This document shows, in pieces, positions 39,087 through 51,811 of a stretch of 64,000 nt of DNA (position 1 is its first letter; every line of letters begins with the position of its first letter). The notes beneath the pieces were generated by a model. The model had not been told where the DNA came from, made no database searches, and saw only the letters and a list, made by a program, of their open reading frames with translations. Origin of the DNA: Plumapathes pennacea (lineage: Eukaryota > Cnidaria > Anthozoa > Antipatharia > Myriopathidae); contig OZ038462.1 of assembly GCA_964036295.1 (NCBI GenBank), forward strand, positions 33,190,355-33,254,354. Direction: 5' to 3'. Made by a program: the position numbers and the translations under genes.

Positions 39087-40930
39087 CTATTTTTTGCCTT
39101 GTTTGAGTTGTTTATGTCTGTCTGTTGTTTTCCTCTGGTCAGGTCTTCTTTTTCTTTTTCTTTTCTTTTCTTCATTTCCCTCGTTTTTTGGTTTAGCTCC
39201 ACCTTTTCATTTAATAAAGATATTAAGGATACAAAATAATATTACTTGTAAGTTAACAATAAAGTTATTATAGGATTCTAAAATAAAGTCCTGCATTTTT
39301 TGTGATTCAGTAAACTATCAAAATATATTACTTGAATAAGATATGTGAAATTATGGTACAATAACAGCAGTCACCTTGAATAACAGATGTTCTGTTGCCT
39401 TGCTGCCTTTCTGCAGTTTCCTCTTCATTCGGTTGATCTTTATCTTTTCATTTGGTAGACATAACCATACAATATTGTTACTTGTAAGTTAGCAATAAGT
39501 ATTATATGATTCAAAATATTAAGTCCTGCATTGTTTAAAATTTTGTGTGATAAGTTAACTATCCAAGTATATTTTTAAATGAGATATGTAAAATTACTGC
39601 ACAATAAATGCAATCTTACCATGAGTAATGTTTGCTGGGCTGATCACAAGAGGAAAATTCCCCTTCAGAGAAACCTGATAAAAGAGTTTATAGTTTGTTA
39701 GTTAAGGGGAGAGAAAGGGGAGTGCTTCTCTTTGCAGGGTAACCAATTAAGCATCTAGACCCACATATTCTTATTGTGAAGCTCAACTCAGATGAAGCTG
39801 GTGTATTACATAATTATTTTTTGTTTCATGGAAAGTAAACTTTCCATTTATATAAAAATCAATTCCAGCAACCACAATAACATTTTGTACTAACTGGTGT
39901 GTTCAGCAGATTTCTTGCCGCTTCTTCATCCTGAAATAAATTGGGTGCTTTACATAAATGTGTTCATATAAAACCAAAGCACTAGAAAATATTCATCTCT
40001 AACACTCTTCAGTACCTTCAATCAGAAACTGGAATTTGCCATCCAACTAATATTTTTATGTGACCCAACTTAATTAGTTGAATGTGGTAACAACACATAC
40101 TACTACACTGTATATAAGGTAGACTTACCCTGCTCACAAGGTTGACTGTTTCATTCACTGTCAAGGGATGATCATGCTTGATCACCTCCTGACCTCTGTT
40201 TAAAGTGAAGTAAACAGGTAGATCTTCCTGTGTTCCTGCCCAGTCATACACCTCCTACATCATCAAAAGACAGTACAATAATTATATTAAGGGCAGGGTT
40301 CGAAAACATGTTTATGTTTTCCTGAATGGCTAGGAACGCTGATAAACTTGTGTTAATAATCTAACAATACCACACTCACCTGATAAAGAGTCCCTTCACA
40401 GAAGTTTCTTGTTCACATTCCTGCAGGTGTGCGTAGCATTATGACTATCCCACCCTCACACTCTGCTGGCAATCTGTTCCTTCTAGCTGCCCTTATCTGT
40501 GGAAATGTTTTGGAACCAATACAGCAAATTACATATGTACTGTTTTTTTGTGTGGAATATACAAGGCTTAAAATGCAAAATTAAATGCACAGGTGGTGTT
40601 TGTTTAATGAATCTGAATTCGTGCATTTCCTTTAAGTCCAAAATGATTATGCATACACATATGGACACTGATTATAATCACTGATTCATCTTGCATTTTA
40701 CCCACCTCATCGGTCTTGTCTTCATCCAACGTTTCCTCAATCTTGTCCTCAGTCTTGTCCTCAGTCTTGTCCTCTTTCTGTCGTCCTTTTTCCGCTTCTT
40801 CACTTCTTTTTTCTTGTTCATTTGCTTTCTCCCTATCATCTTTAATTGAACCGTGTAGTTCCTTGTCTTGCCGCTCTTTTTCTTCTCCCCAATTCCTGAG
40901 TCCTTCCCTAAATATATACATTTTTTTCAT
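39087..40930 (-). CDS. Small highly charged multi-exon protein, unknown function
   Basis: Six exons on the minus strand join in frame to about 208 residues. Exon 1 (40930-40706, acidic/coiled-coil-like: REKANEQEKRSEEAEKG, repeated EDKTEDKTEDK), exon 2 (40254-40129, EVYDWAGTQEDLPVYFTL, the only globular-looking part), exon 3 (39930-39895, DEEAARNLLNTP), exon 4 (39674-39620, VSLKGNFPLVISPAN), exon 5 (39443-39375), exon 6 (39202-39087, basic tail KKRKRKRRPDQRK, NLS-like, stop TAG). All have GT donors; acceptors of exons 5 and 6 have poor pyrimidine tracts. Exon 1 could instead begin at an AG acceptor at 40908. I do not recognise the family. Charge pattern suggests a nuclear protein, by inference. 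A further donor-bounded stretch at 40376-40492 has an in-frame stop and was left out. Confidence 0.5.
39205..39620. repeat. Tandemly duplicated intron sequence around exon 5 of the minus-strand gene
   Basis: The intron at 39205-39374 resembles the intron at 39444-39619 (TTTTCATTT, TTACTTGTAAGTTA, AAGTCCTGCATT, GAGATATGT-like blocks). Duplication of an intron-exon unit of about 240 bp is implied. Confidence 0.6.
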
Positions 40931-41645
40931 GTTTACATCAGATGCCTATCCAAACCAAGACGTTGCATTATTGGTAATGCAGAGAGCATGTTTTTGCATT
41001 AAAACATTTGCATTAAAATAGCAATGTACCATGATTTTGCCCAAGGTAGATATTGGGTTTACATTGTGAAACATACTCTGTAACACTATTAAATGGTATA
41101 CCTGACTTGACAATTAGCAATGAATTGACATAGCCTCATGTCCATTAACCTGGCAGCTCACAATATTACTATCTTTCTTATAATTCAATATAACTATCTA
41201 AACTTGTAGCCAATTTCAAAAACAGAAAAGAAAGCAGGGAAAACAGCATTTTACAAACAAGCATAGTCTATGATATATGGTGATTGTATTGTTATAATAT
41301 TGTTATGATATATATATATATGTATGAGTTTTCGAGTAATCATTTTTACAATGTGAAATTATGGCAACATAATGAGTACAATAATGTAAACTGACATGAT
41401 CTTTATTTCGAAGTCTTTGGATAAACTTAAGTAGCTTGGTTATTTTAAAACCCCACTATTTCAAACTTTTTTTCTCATGGTCAACAGCGGGGTTCGACTG
41501 TATTGCCATGACGTGAGACCCTTCAATAAAGTTGACAAGTATCATGGGCTCCATTCATCATTACATGGGCTCCGTTTTTTTCTTTTCTTTTTTTCCCAGA
41601 TCATACTCAAGGTTTGAGTTTGAGTTTTCATGTCACAAAAGTAGT
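40931..41645. other. No gene seen
   Basis: A/T-rich intergenic region with a short (TA)n run near 41308-41320. The promoter of the minus-strand gene would fall here, but no motif stands out. Confidence 0.3.
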
Positions 41646-42495
41646 TCAGCCGCCATTAACACGATGTGCGAGAGCCAATTATATTTAGAAGACCCCTCCT
41701 GGAGAGGAAATTTTGCATCCGACATTCTGCCGCCATGTTATAACATTAGTACGTGAACATTAATTTAACATTCCTCGCATCTTCAAATAGGCATTCAGCT
41801 CAGTAAATAGCGGACCAGCTGGAGACGTTTGAGATTAGACTGTCTGGTGACTTTACGACGTTGCAAAATTGTTCGTCATGTTGGGAACTAGTTATTGAGA
41901 TAGTATTTAGGGTAGTCTTAGTAACCAGGTACATATAAGGTTTTCTTTTGAAGGTTTAAGACAGCAAACAAATTATAATGACGCAGTTGATGCATTACAG
42001 TGCAGAAATAACGGATGTGGTAAGATTTTTGACGTAGTAACTGCGATGTTAGTAACAGCAATGTAATATCTTTGTTAGTAATTGGGGTCATACCTTTAGT
42101 AGGCTGATTGTAATACAAGAATCAGAGAGAAATAGTCACTTACTCTTTCTTAAAAATCAATTACTTTAAGATTGTTTCAAATTAAATTGAAGGTTGTAGT
42201 TTATCAGTGCTTGCGGGCAGCAGTCATTCCGCCAAACTTACTAACGGAAGCATAGTTTTTCCCGAAAGTCATAAAATGATTGGGACCATTAACTACAGAA
42301 ATCCCTAATCTCCGCCAGTTATGTGTCCTGTGCACAGCATGCAAACTTCTGGTGTGATATAGAAACCGCTTCTGTTGATGTTGAAGGTATATTGATCTCG
42401 CACAGAACACGACAAAAATGTTTATTCATATACTCTATATAAGCTAACATACAGGTCATTTCGTGTAATATTTTGAATGAGCTCCTAGCGAGATT

Positions 42496-42562
42496 ATGAT
42501 CATGTGGGCAACTGTCCTTCTAGGTTTTCTTGTGTGGTCTAGTGTCAAGACTATCCAAGCAG
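42496..42562 (+). CDS. Signal-peptide exon, second copy
   Basis: Identical to RTK exon 1 (7788-7854), including the donor GTGAGA, phase 1. The next phase-1 acceptor with an open frame on the plus strand is the pentraxin exon at 53844, so exon 1 could be spliced to it to encode a secreted pentraxin-domain protein. That join is inference. Confidence 0.65.
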
Positions 42563-44067
42563 GTGAGACAAAACTGGTTTGTGTTTCATATGTTACTTAC
42601 TTGTACGCGTATGAAACTAAAACAAAAAGCCGTTAGTGGCTGTAGGTCTATCTCTTGATTGCTGTCCAATTACAAACCAGCGAATCTTGAAACAACAAAA
42701 GGAATTCAATTATACGGACCATTATTGTTTATTACTATTTACCATTACCGTAAGTTGTTTCATTACTATTACTATCAACTATCACTGTTTGTTGTTACTT
42801 TTGGTATTACCATTACTGTTTATCGTCATGGCGTCCATCCATAGACAGTGTAATCTAGCCAGGTTGTTCCATTTTCACCATGCCTCTCTAGCTTAGCGTA
42901 CATGTGTCTCCCTGAATATAGATTTGTTTAAGAGACCAGTACGCGGCCTGTGACACTGCCCTGAGTATTTGCCAGTCTTAAAATGTTCTGCACGATGAAT
43001 ACTGTTTCGTGTATTCAAAAGGAGCCTGAAGAGTCCCTGAAATAAAAAGGAGTCAATACGACCGTAGTCTCATAAAAGTCAAAATAGAAGGCAGAAATCA
43101 CGAAATATTACTATGGGCCAAAATTATATCAGTTATATCAGTGTCAATATATGCTAGAGAACCGGATTTTTGATAAGAGATATTGTTTGAATGTTCTATT
43201 TACGTCACACTCCTCATTTTCCGCACTACCGCACTCTGCCTGGCACTCTACATTCCTATCCATACCATAGGTATGCATATTTAATTATTCCGGCTATTCT
43301 TATTTCGGACTTCCGAAACGAACAACGCGTTCTCAACTAAAATCAATCTTTTTTTTTTCATTTAGGAAGAATCCACTGCAAATAGATTATTAAGGTCAAA
43401 ATTGGGATTCAGTTCCACAAGCAGTGTCTGATTCTGAAGTCAAAGGCGACATCGAAAACTAGAAATACGATAATCGCAGATACCCCTCACTCTGCCATTG
43501 ATGGGACTTTTACTTTGGTACTCCCAACAAGAGTAGCCTTTGTTTTACCGAAATGTTGACTCAATCTTTTATTCGAAGTCAAGTACTACACGCAAAGGAA
43601 GGGAGAAAAAGAATGGTGTGTGTTATACTTTTGCGTTGAAAAAAGAGTCGATTGCGTGACGAAGTACGTATTTCCCACGGTCGGCACGTCAAATTAATTC
43701 ATACAGTCTGCCAAGCACGTTCTCAAAATTTAATACCCAAATTTTGAAGTTGGTCGGCCGTCGTAGTACGGGAAAAAAGGAACGCTGATTTTCCTACTTT
43801 GAATTCATAGGCAGTACAATTAAATAGGTTTCCTGTGCGATTTGTTTTTACTCTGGACTGCATGCTCCAGACTCAGGCATAAATATTTAACGAGCTCAAA
43901 TTGTTTTGTATGTGAACCCGCTCAAACAGCATGATTTCTCCCAGAATCAAAGCAAAACTTGAACGGTTTACTTCAAATTATACACGGGCTTCAGACCTAA
44001 TGATACTTCTAAGGGCTTGTGAACGATTCTTCTGCAATCACCGCATGTCAGATTACAGCATTTGTTA

Positions 44068-44226
44068 AGCCTGGTCCTCACTAGCGCATAAACATAAGCA
44101 TAAGGATAAGAATAAGAGAGCGACAGTGGCGACATAAGCATAAGCATAAGGATCAAACACATCCGTTCCTTTGCTCTCTTATTCTTACGCTTATGCTTAT
44201 GCTTATGCGCTAGTGAGGACCAGGCT
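44068..44226. mobile_element. PIF/Harbinger-like MITE with TTA target duplication, nested in HelB
   Basis: The ends AGCCTGGTCCTCACTAGCGC and its exact complement; the interior is rich in CATAAG/CTTATG. TTA lies at 44065-44067 and 44227-44229; the sister Helitron at 55490-55510 reads TTTGTTACAG with no insert. TWA duplications are typical of PIF/Harbinger. Confidence 0.85.
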
Positions 44227-44457
44227 TTACAGTTTTTGTTTTGACAGAAAAATAAGACATCTGACTAAATCATTCAAGACTCCAAGTTCCGATTGCTCTG
44301 AGCGAATACGGTAGCCGAAACTGGCGACAGAAGCGTATTAAAACAATACTTCGAGGGAAAATGATCAACATACAGATTCTAATACATTCTTGCAGTGATC
44401 GAGTTACAAGATACGGGTAGAATATATTTGTCACGGCGATTGTTCGATTTCCACTGA

Positions 44458-44748
44458 CTAACCTTTGTTGCTTGTCCTTTCTGAATAAGTATCTGAGTTT
44501 AACACAAACGGCGTCTGAAGCTCCCGATTTGCTTTCAAGCGCTGTTCCCTTTGCGGAGCCGTTTCTTCGGCACGATCCCGTTCATGATGCTGTCGGTTAT
44601 AACATGTTTGTCGTCTTTTCTCTAGACGTATTTGGCGCTGTTCGCGAATTGTTTCACGATTTCGCCTTGCCCGTGCCTGTTCCCTTCTCTTTTGAAGACG
44701 AGCTTCGCGAGACCGTTCTGTTCCAAGTTTTCTAGTCTTCAAATTCAT
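44458..44748 (-). pseudogene. Helitron polyprotein N-terminal fragment (HelB)
   Basis: MNLKTRKLGTERSREARLQ with the same Arg/Gln-rich repeats as 26366-26833. It breaks off after about 95 residues and has no catalytic domain. Confidence 0.6.
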
Positions 44749-45239
44749 TTTCGTGAACGCAGTTCAATTGTTGCTTCGTTCAAATCTTTCTTAAAAACAC
44801 TGGCGGAGACGTTAATCTATAATCGACAGTGATTACGTAATTGCCTTATTAGGACATTGCCTTAGGCACCTGGCCTAAAAGGTCGCATCGCACACACCCA
44901 CACACGAACATTAGATTTCGAGATGGCGACAGGCTTGGAGTATTCAAATTAATGCATTGGAGTCGTGATTATTTCCCTCACTTCGTTCGGGGATTAATTC
45001 CACCAAAAGCAAACAATAATACTTTTCTTTGTAGAAACATTATCTTTATTGCACATGTTTCAGGTAATTTAACAGCACAAAGGTATTAATTTCTCATCTC
45101 AAAAAATGTAAAATATGGTGAACATGCTTTTCAATGGTAATTTCACTACCTGAAATTACCGATTTTCAGAGTTATTAACGTTTTCGGCCCATTTGGCTAT
45201 GTAAAATCGTAGCACTCTAGCGAAGCATCAATTCTTCAC

Positions 45240-46322
45240 CACCAAAAACCAACTTTTCAAAACTGACAAAAACGGTTCTAATCAGAAAGTAAGTTCAAAG
45301 ATCTTTGACTCCACAGTGCGGCATCAGCACTTCACAAAAACGGTTCAAATCAGAAAGTAAGTTCAAAGATCTTTGACTCCACAGGCGGCATCAGCACATC
45401 ACAAAAACGGTTCAAATCAGAAAGTAAGTTCAAAGATCTTTGACTCCACAGTGCGGCATCAGCACTTCACAAAAACGGTTCAAATCAGAAAGTAAGTTCA
45501 AAGATCTTTGACTCCGCAATGCGGCATCAGCACTTCACAAAAACGGTTCAAATCAGAAAGTAAGTTCAAAGATCTTTGAATCCACAGTGCGGCATCAGCA
45601 CATCACAAAAACGGTTCAAATCAGAAAGTAAGTTCAAAGATCTTTGAATCCACAATGCGGCATCAGCACTTCACAAAAACGGTTCAAATCAGAAAGTAAG
45701 TTCAAAGATCTTTGACTCCGCAATGCGGCATCAGCACTTCAAAAAAACGGTTCAAATCAGAACGTAAGTTCAAAGATCTTTGAATCCACAGTGCGGCATC
45801 AGCACATCACAAAAACGGTTCAAATCAGAAAGTAAGTTCAAAGATCTTTGAATCCACAATGCGGCATCAGCACTTCACAAAAACGGTTCAAATCAGAAAG
45901 TAAGTTCAAAGATCTTTGACTCCGCAATGCGGCATCAGCACTTCACAAAAACGGTTCAAATCAGAACGTAAGTTCAAAGATCTTTGAATCCACAGTGCGG
46001 CATCAGCACATCACAAAAACGGTTCAAATCAGAAAGTAAGTTCAAAGATCTTTGAATCCACAATGCGGCATCAGCACTTCACAAAAACGGTTCAAATCAG
46101 AAAGTAAGTTCAAAGATCTTTGACTCCGCAATGCGGCATCAGCACTTCAAAAAAACGGTTCAAATCAGAACGTAAGTTCAACTGACTCCGCAGTGCGGCA
46201 TCAGCACTTTAGAAAAACGGGTCAAATCAGAGAGTAAGTTCAAAGATCTTTGACTCCACAGTGTGGCATCAGCACTTCATAAAAACGGTTCAAATCAGAA
46301 AGTACGTTCAAAGATCAAAGTC
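45240..46322 (+). repeat. 68-bp tandem array, left arm of the fold-back element (about 15 units)
   Basis: The unit contains the perfect palindrome TCAAAGATCTTTGA and the stem-forming AGTGC...GCACT around GGCATCA, separated by GACTCCACAG. The innermost units carry distinctive variants (one lacks AAGATCTTTG; one has AGAAAAACGGGTC) that are mirrored in the right arm. Confidence 0.93.
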
Positions 46323-47837
46323 CAAATGTTGGGTCTGAAATTTAGACAAGAGTTTTACTCCAGGGTAGTATAAGTTGATCTTAAATGTTGTTTCTGAATT
46401 TCAAAACCATGATTTTTAATCCTGTAGATACTTAATATAGTTTATCTTGGAGGAATCTTGATTCCTCCAAGATCAACCTAACTCGGTCTGAAATTCAGAC
46501 AAAAGAATTTTCACTTAGTACTCTATAAAGTTAATCTTGCAGAAATTAAGTCCAAATGTTGAGCTGTTTTTGTAAAGCAGACCTGAGCCGCGAAGTGGTG
46601 AGCCAAAAACTTGCGTACTAAGATATCCAAACACCGGGATCAAAAGTTGTCGGAGGTTAAGATTTTAAACTTCCAATAGAAGTAATCAGCAGGATTTTAG
46701 CTTCCAGCTGTCCTTAAGGCTGTACTGGAACTATATGAGGGGCAACATTGAAGTCAGGGTTTGAGTAGGTCTATGTCGCTTCCAACCTACAAAATGACAA
46801 AAAAGGAAACTAAACAAGGTATCGCAAACATTCCAAGTATCCGTGAACAGAGAACTTGGCTTTCGAGAATTTTGTTTCATTCTTCAAGAATAGCTGCGAG
46901 AATCTATTTGATGATAAAGTGTACAGTCTACACACTCGGTTATTCTCGCCAGCCTGTCCGATAAATTCATATTTATACAACAATTACCTCCACTTAAAAC
47001 CCAGCTGCATGAGCAGAAATTATATGCCGACAATTTGGCCTAGAGCTTGTGACAAAAATGGAGACCCGAAGAAAAAATAACGAAAGTTCAACATTCCTGT
47101 ATGTTTCTCTCCTGATTGCGTACGCGCAAAGGCATTCGACGACAAATTTATGTTTCTGTCCTTGCATATTGTTGTCGGTCAAAAGAGGCGTGTTAGACAA
47201 AAGAGCCGCACAGATTGCTTGGATCCCGGTTTCTAAGGCATCACGTTAGCGGGGACAAAATTCTGACTGAATTTGAAAAACAGAAGACGTTTACTTTGTG
47301 GTGTTGTGGGTCGAATGCTTTGTGTGATAACTGTCACAAGATGCCGCGGCATTCTTCCAAGTGACAAAACCTACGGCGGCTTCCGGTTTTATTTTTCAGC
47401 GCAGCGGCGAGAAATCAAAGACAATTTTGCAGCAGTGCAGAAAAACTACACTTCATTAGTTTGTGACACCGCTCTTTTTTTTTTTTTTTTTTTTTTTTAA
47501 TAAAACTACCCGGCAAACAGGACGCCTTCGACAGCGGGAAGTGGGAAGTGACAAAACCCGCTGGGCCCGTCCCTGGGTCGACCTTTGCACAAAGATAATT
47601 CTAAGGCGCTATCACTAACAAAGTGAGCTGAACGAACACACGAAGATCCTGGTGGAAAAATGGCCTTCAGTATTAGTTCTGCTTTGCTGCAAATCTCGCC
47701 GCAGCGCCGGAGGAAAGAAAAAAAAACAAAACAAAACAAAAACCAGGAACATCAGAACATCAGAACAAAAGGGCCGGAAGCCACAGCAGTTTTGGCACAT
47801 GCCAATCAACCCACGAAGCAAAGGTCTTTTCATTTTT
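46323..47837. other. Inner left arm and loop of the fold-back element
   Basis: 46323-46560 carries CTGAAATTCAGAC and CTTGATTCCTCCAAGATC blocks that recur inverted at 49500-49985. 47000-47270 pairs with 49055-49290. 47280-47837 is loop sequence with a T-tract (47475-47498); short frames exist but no recognisable protein. Confidence 0.55.
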
Positions 47838-49051
47838 GAAGCTATTTGCAATATGCAAATAGCTTCTATGTCGGCGTTTGGGCGATAGTTGAATCGCCGT
47901 TCGGCCCATCTCATTAGGTCATTAAAATGCTCCCCCTCTAGGTGGCAAAAACTACTGAGGGGGGAGGAGCATGAAGTGTTATCCATATAAAAGCCGCCGT
48001 GGTACAGGTCCTGTTAGAAAGTTTGTCTTTTATTATCTACTTAACACAAAGAATGCACAGAGAGATTTCCAGTAAAGGGTTTCCGTGCTAATGTTATAAC
48101 TTTGCGACAGAAGTTTGTCTTTTATTATCTACTTAACACAAAGAATGCACAGAGAGATTTCCAGTAAAGGGTTTCCGTGCTAATGTTATAACTTTGCGAC
48201 AGAATGTCAGAAGCTAAATTACCTCTCCAGGGAGGGGTTTTCTAAATATAATTGGCTCTCTCGCACGTGGAAATTCAAAGCATTATTTAATGGCGGCTGT
48301 GAGTGTTGCCGATTCTTTGGTTGCATGTGGAAATCTGCTCCCCCTTCAGGCCCCGGCTGACACATCCGTAGTATCTGGCAAACAGGCGACACAGATTCAC
48401 ATTTAGAGCGACATTTCTGGACACATTTGCGAATATACGCTCCGCTCACAAAAGAAGGAACACAGCTGTATGGTGTGACCATGACATGTTTTGGCAAAGG
48501 TAAAAGCTTATTCCGAGTTTTTTTGCGTTCGCTGATATGTTTGTTGACACATGATTTCATGCCATAATTGCAAATGCAGATCGCTGTGGTATGTCTGAGT
48601 TGTTTGTTTATAAAATTGTCTCGAGCGGATTCTGTCACTAATGAAAAATCGACAGGAAATTTTACTGTGAATCCTTTTCACCATCGTTCGAATAGCACGA
48701 GAAACAGGTTTGTTCGGCTGGAGTGTGTTACGTAACACGAAACTACTATAACGAGTCAAAGTCTGGCTTACCTCGCAGAAATTTTTACAGAACGACTTGA
48801 AATATTTTGGCAAGCTATACTTTCCTCCTTTTATGTCGATCAGCTCAAAATAATCATATGATAAGCTTTCATGTTTGTACATTTGTGTTTGGTCATGCAT
48901 AGTACGTAGCTGGCATAGTAGAACATAGTGTAAACCCCGATCAAACGGTGATAATATTCGATAATAGTTCGTGCCCCGTTGTAACACGAACTACCTATCA
49001 TAGACTATCATCAACTAGCAAATAGCTTCACGTACGCTTTGCGGACCTATG
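47838..49051 (-). mobile_element. Helentron-like element X2
   Basis: The same ends as X1 and X3 (GAAGCTATTTGC...GCAAATAGCTTC hairpin; GTACGCTTTGCGGACCTATG end), flanked by CATTTTT and TTTAAATT. A 92-bp interior segment is tandemly duplicated (48022-48205). One of two tandem interior units seen in X1 and X3 is single here. Confidence 0.7.
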
Positions 49052-50204
49052 TTTAAATTGAGTCGGAACTTTGCCACTGCTAACGTGATGCCGGGTAATC
49101 GTAGCCAAGAAAAAGACTCCACTACAGCCCATCTGTCTGGCCGTTAATATGCCCAACGCACCTCTTTCGACTGTGCAATCATAAGTCTAAGAAGAAACGC
49201 GTGGTATGTTCCGTTTCATTGTTTGTCTCCGAGTCTCCATTTATGTCACAAGCCGGTAGTTCAGCTACCGCCGAATCGCCGACATGTAATTCTGCTCAGT
49301 GCATCGTCTATTCAGCCTATAAAACTTGTAAACGGCAGTAATTTCAGTGCACCATTGTATATTTATTGGTCAGACGAACGTTAACTACTGTATGTAGATT
49401 TCTTTGCCATTCTAGAAGAAAAATGTTTTCGTGATATGTTTGCAATGCCTCAATTACATGAGTTTCTTTTTGATCGTTGAAGCCCACCTTCGACGTGTTA
49501 TTCAATGTGTTTCTTCTGCTCCAAGTTTAATTTTATTCCAGCATTAGGTACTAGGAGTAGAAACTTGTGTCTGAATTGTTTTTGAACTTGATTTCTCCCT
49601 CGGCTTCGCCTCGCCAACCCTACCCGACCTCGCAGCGCGGAGCTTCCGAGAGCCGGATAACCTCGGCGAACTGGTTAAGGCTAATTCCTCGAAGATTAAC
49701 TTTATTAGCTACAGTACCAGGGATATAAAAAAACTTGTGTTTGAATTTCAGACCCAACATTTGGACTTGATTCCTCCAAGATTAATTTTATTAGGTACCA
49801 GGAGTGGACTTAATTCCTCCAAAATTAACTTTATCAGGTACCAGGGGTAAAAAATCTTGTGTCTGAATCACAGACCCAACATTGCCTCCTCCAAGATTTA
49901 CTTTTTATTAGATACCAGGAGTAGAATCTTATGTCTGAATTTCAGACTCAACATTTGCTTTGAACTCCTCCAAAATTAGCATAATTATAATTTGTGTTCA
50001 AGTTATCGGGAGAAATAAATTATTCCTAAATTCTGGCAAATTTATTTTTTCTCCACTGAAATTCGCTGGACATTACTTATGACTAAAAGTGCTCTTTTTA
50101 ATTCCGCAGGAAACAAGGAATGTTTATAAAGCTATAAAAAGGATTTGCCAGAAATGAACGAAATGCCCCATTTTAGCGAAAAAAAACTCTAGAACTTATT
50201 TTAG
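49052..50204. other. Inner right arm of the fold-back element
   Basis: Contains three or more direct units with ATTCCTCCAAGATTAACTT and TACCAGGAGTAG (49680-49985), opposite in orientation to 46323-46560. An A/T-rich stretch (about 49985-50204) has no mirror in the left arm, and a GC-rich patch at 49600-49670 may be a further small insert. Confidence 0.5.
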
Positions 50205-50876
50205 TGTTTTTGTGAGGTGCTGATGCCGCACTGTGGAGTCAAAGATCTTTGAACGTACTTTCTGATTTGAACCGTTTTTATGAAGTGCTGATGCCACACT
50301 GTGGAGTCAAAGATCTTTGAACTTACTCTCTGATTTGACCCGTTTTTCTAAAGTGCTGATGCCGCACTGCGGAGTCAGTTGAACTTACGTTCTGATTTGA
50401 ACCGTTTTTTTGAAGTGCTGATGCCGCATTGCGGAGTCAAAGATCTTTGAACTTACTTTCTGATTTGAACCGTTTTTGTGAAGTGCTGATGCCGCATTGT
50501 GGATTCAAAGATCTTTGAACTTACTTTCTGATTTGAACCGTTTTTGTGATGTGCTGATGCCGCACTGTGGATTCAAAGATCTTTGAACTTACTTTCTGAT
50601 TTGAACCGTTTTTGTGAAGTGCTGATGCCGCATTGCGGAGTCAAAGATCTTTGAACTTACTTTCTGATTTGAACCGTTTTTGTGAAGTGCTGATGCCGCA
50701 CTGTGGAGTCAAAGATCTTTGAACTTACTTTCTGATTTGAACCGTTTTTGTGATGTGCTGATGCCGCACTGTGGATTCAAAGATCTTTGAACTTACTTTC
50801 TGATTTGAACCGTTTTTGTGAGGTGCTGATGCCGCACTGCGGAGTCGAAGATCTTAGAGCTTACTTTCTGATCAGA
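50205..50876 (-). repeat. 68-bp tandem array, right arm of the fold-back element (about 9-10 units)
   Basis: Reverse complement of the unit at 45240-46322. Array length differs between arms, but the innermost variant order is the same. Confidence 0.93.
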
Positions 50877-51250
50877 ATAATTGAATTTGGTGCAGTGCAG
50901 ATTCGATTGCAATTTTTTACTCTCAATTTCTCTGTTCTTGTGAATTGTCCATTCCGCACTGTGGAGTCGAGAATTCTAATTTCCGACTCTGATTTTGCAT
51001 GCTTGAGTGAACTTGTATATTCCACACTTCAGAGTCAATTTCAGGAAAAATAAATATTGTTCCACAAAAATGTGTTTATTTACTTGCTTGTAAATTTTAC
51101 TCCACAAAAAATAACTAAAATTGATTTTCCATCAGAGAGAATGTTAAAAATACCTAAAAATACCTAAATCTTGTGGAATTTTCCTAAATGAGAAAAACTG
51201 ATTTTAGTTGAGAACGCGTTGAACACGCTCTTAGTCATTATTGAGTGACT

Positions 51251-51444
51251 TTGGCCATGTTCGCACTTATCTTTTCTCCTCCGTTTTCAAACATTAATTC
51301 GTCCACACGATAGCATTTTGATTCGTTTTTCTCATCGACAATCCGTTTTGGAAAGTGCCGTTTTCATCATTTACGTATGGCGGAAGCCGCACCCAAAGGA
51401 AAAAATCCGTTTCAAACAAAAACGGATACATGTGGACATGTCCA
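51251..51444. mobile_element. MITE Z (intact copy)
   Basis: The ends TTGGCCATGTTCGCACTTATC and, inverted, TGGACATGTCCACATGTATC bound 194 bp. It is truncated in copy 1 of the duplication (8640-8727). Confidence 0.65.
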
Positions 51445-51811
51445 CCATTCATGTATCATGCATACATGTATTCTTTATTTGGATAGTTCACTAACGATCG
51501 CCAGACAGTACATACATTCTCGATTTTTGAGAATCTGAATATAAAACAACATAATTGGCGAACAAACAGAAGTCACTAAATTTCTCGGAATATCAGAATA
51601 ATTCATTCGAAACACTGACAATGTGTGATGTTCAAGTCGACTTCACATATCAGAAGTTCAAACCCTTGTCACAACAGTGAGAATATTGCGACACAACACG
51701 CTAGACCTCGTTTTGAAACAGAGGCAGCAGGCAAATCACGTATCATGCCCCTAAATAGTTTTTTGGCGAGCAAATAGAGTTTGAAAGCCTTGTCATTTCA
51801 GGTTCGATGGC

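Larger units (their letters stand above)
43459..44993 (-). mobile_element. Helitron HelB (1.5 kb, TC...CTAG), nested in the fold-back element
   Basis: Minus-strand TCCCCGAACGAAGTGAGGG at 44993, CTAG end at 43459-43462; host A on the left, T on the right. Same family as HelA, HelD and HelF. It carries the GAGATGGCGACA motif and the Arg-rich frame. Confidence 0.85.
43324..51220. mobile_element. 7.9-kb composite fold-back element with mirrored 68-bp arrays
   Basis: The tips AACGCGTTCTCAACTAAAAT and its complement at 51201-51220 are flanked by GAAC on both sides (43320-43323, 51221-51224); copy 1 of the duplication (8607-8618) shows the empty site. Inside the tips, each arm has an array of the same 68-bp unit in opposite orientation, then TGTCTGAATTTCAGAC/CCTCCAAGAT blocks, and matching pieces down to about 47270 and 49055 (GGCATCACGTTAGC). 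Helitron HelB and Helentron X2 are nested inside. No transposase frame is seen; about 5.1 kb is its own sequence. Confidence 0.85.

Noticed and set aside
40376-40492. Extra exon of the minus-strand gene
   Set aside because: Acceptor and donor look good, but the only frame compatible with its neighbours has an in-frame TGA; the neighbours join in frame without it.
45240-46322. CRISPR-like array
   Set aside because: The whole 68-bp unit is conserved with no unique spacers, the genome is eukaryotic, and the array is mirrored in a transposon arm.
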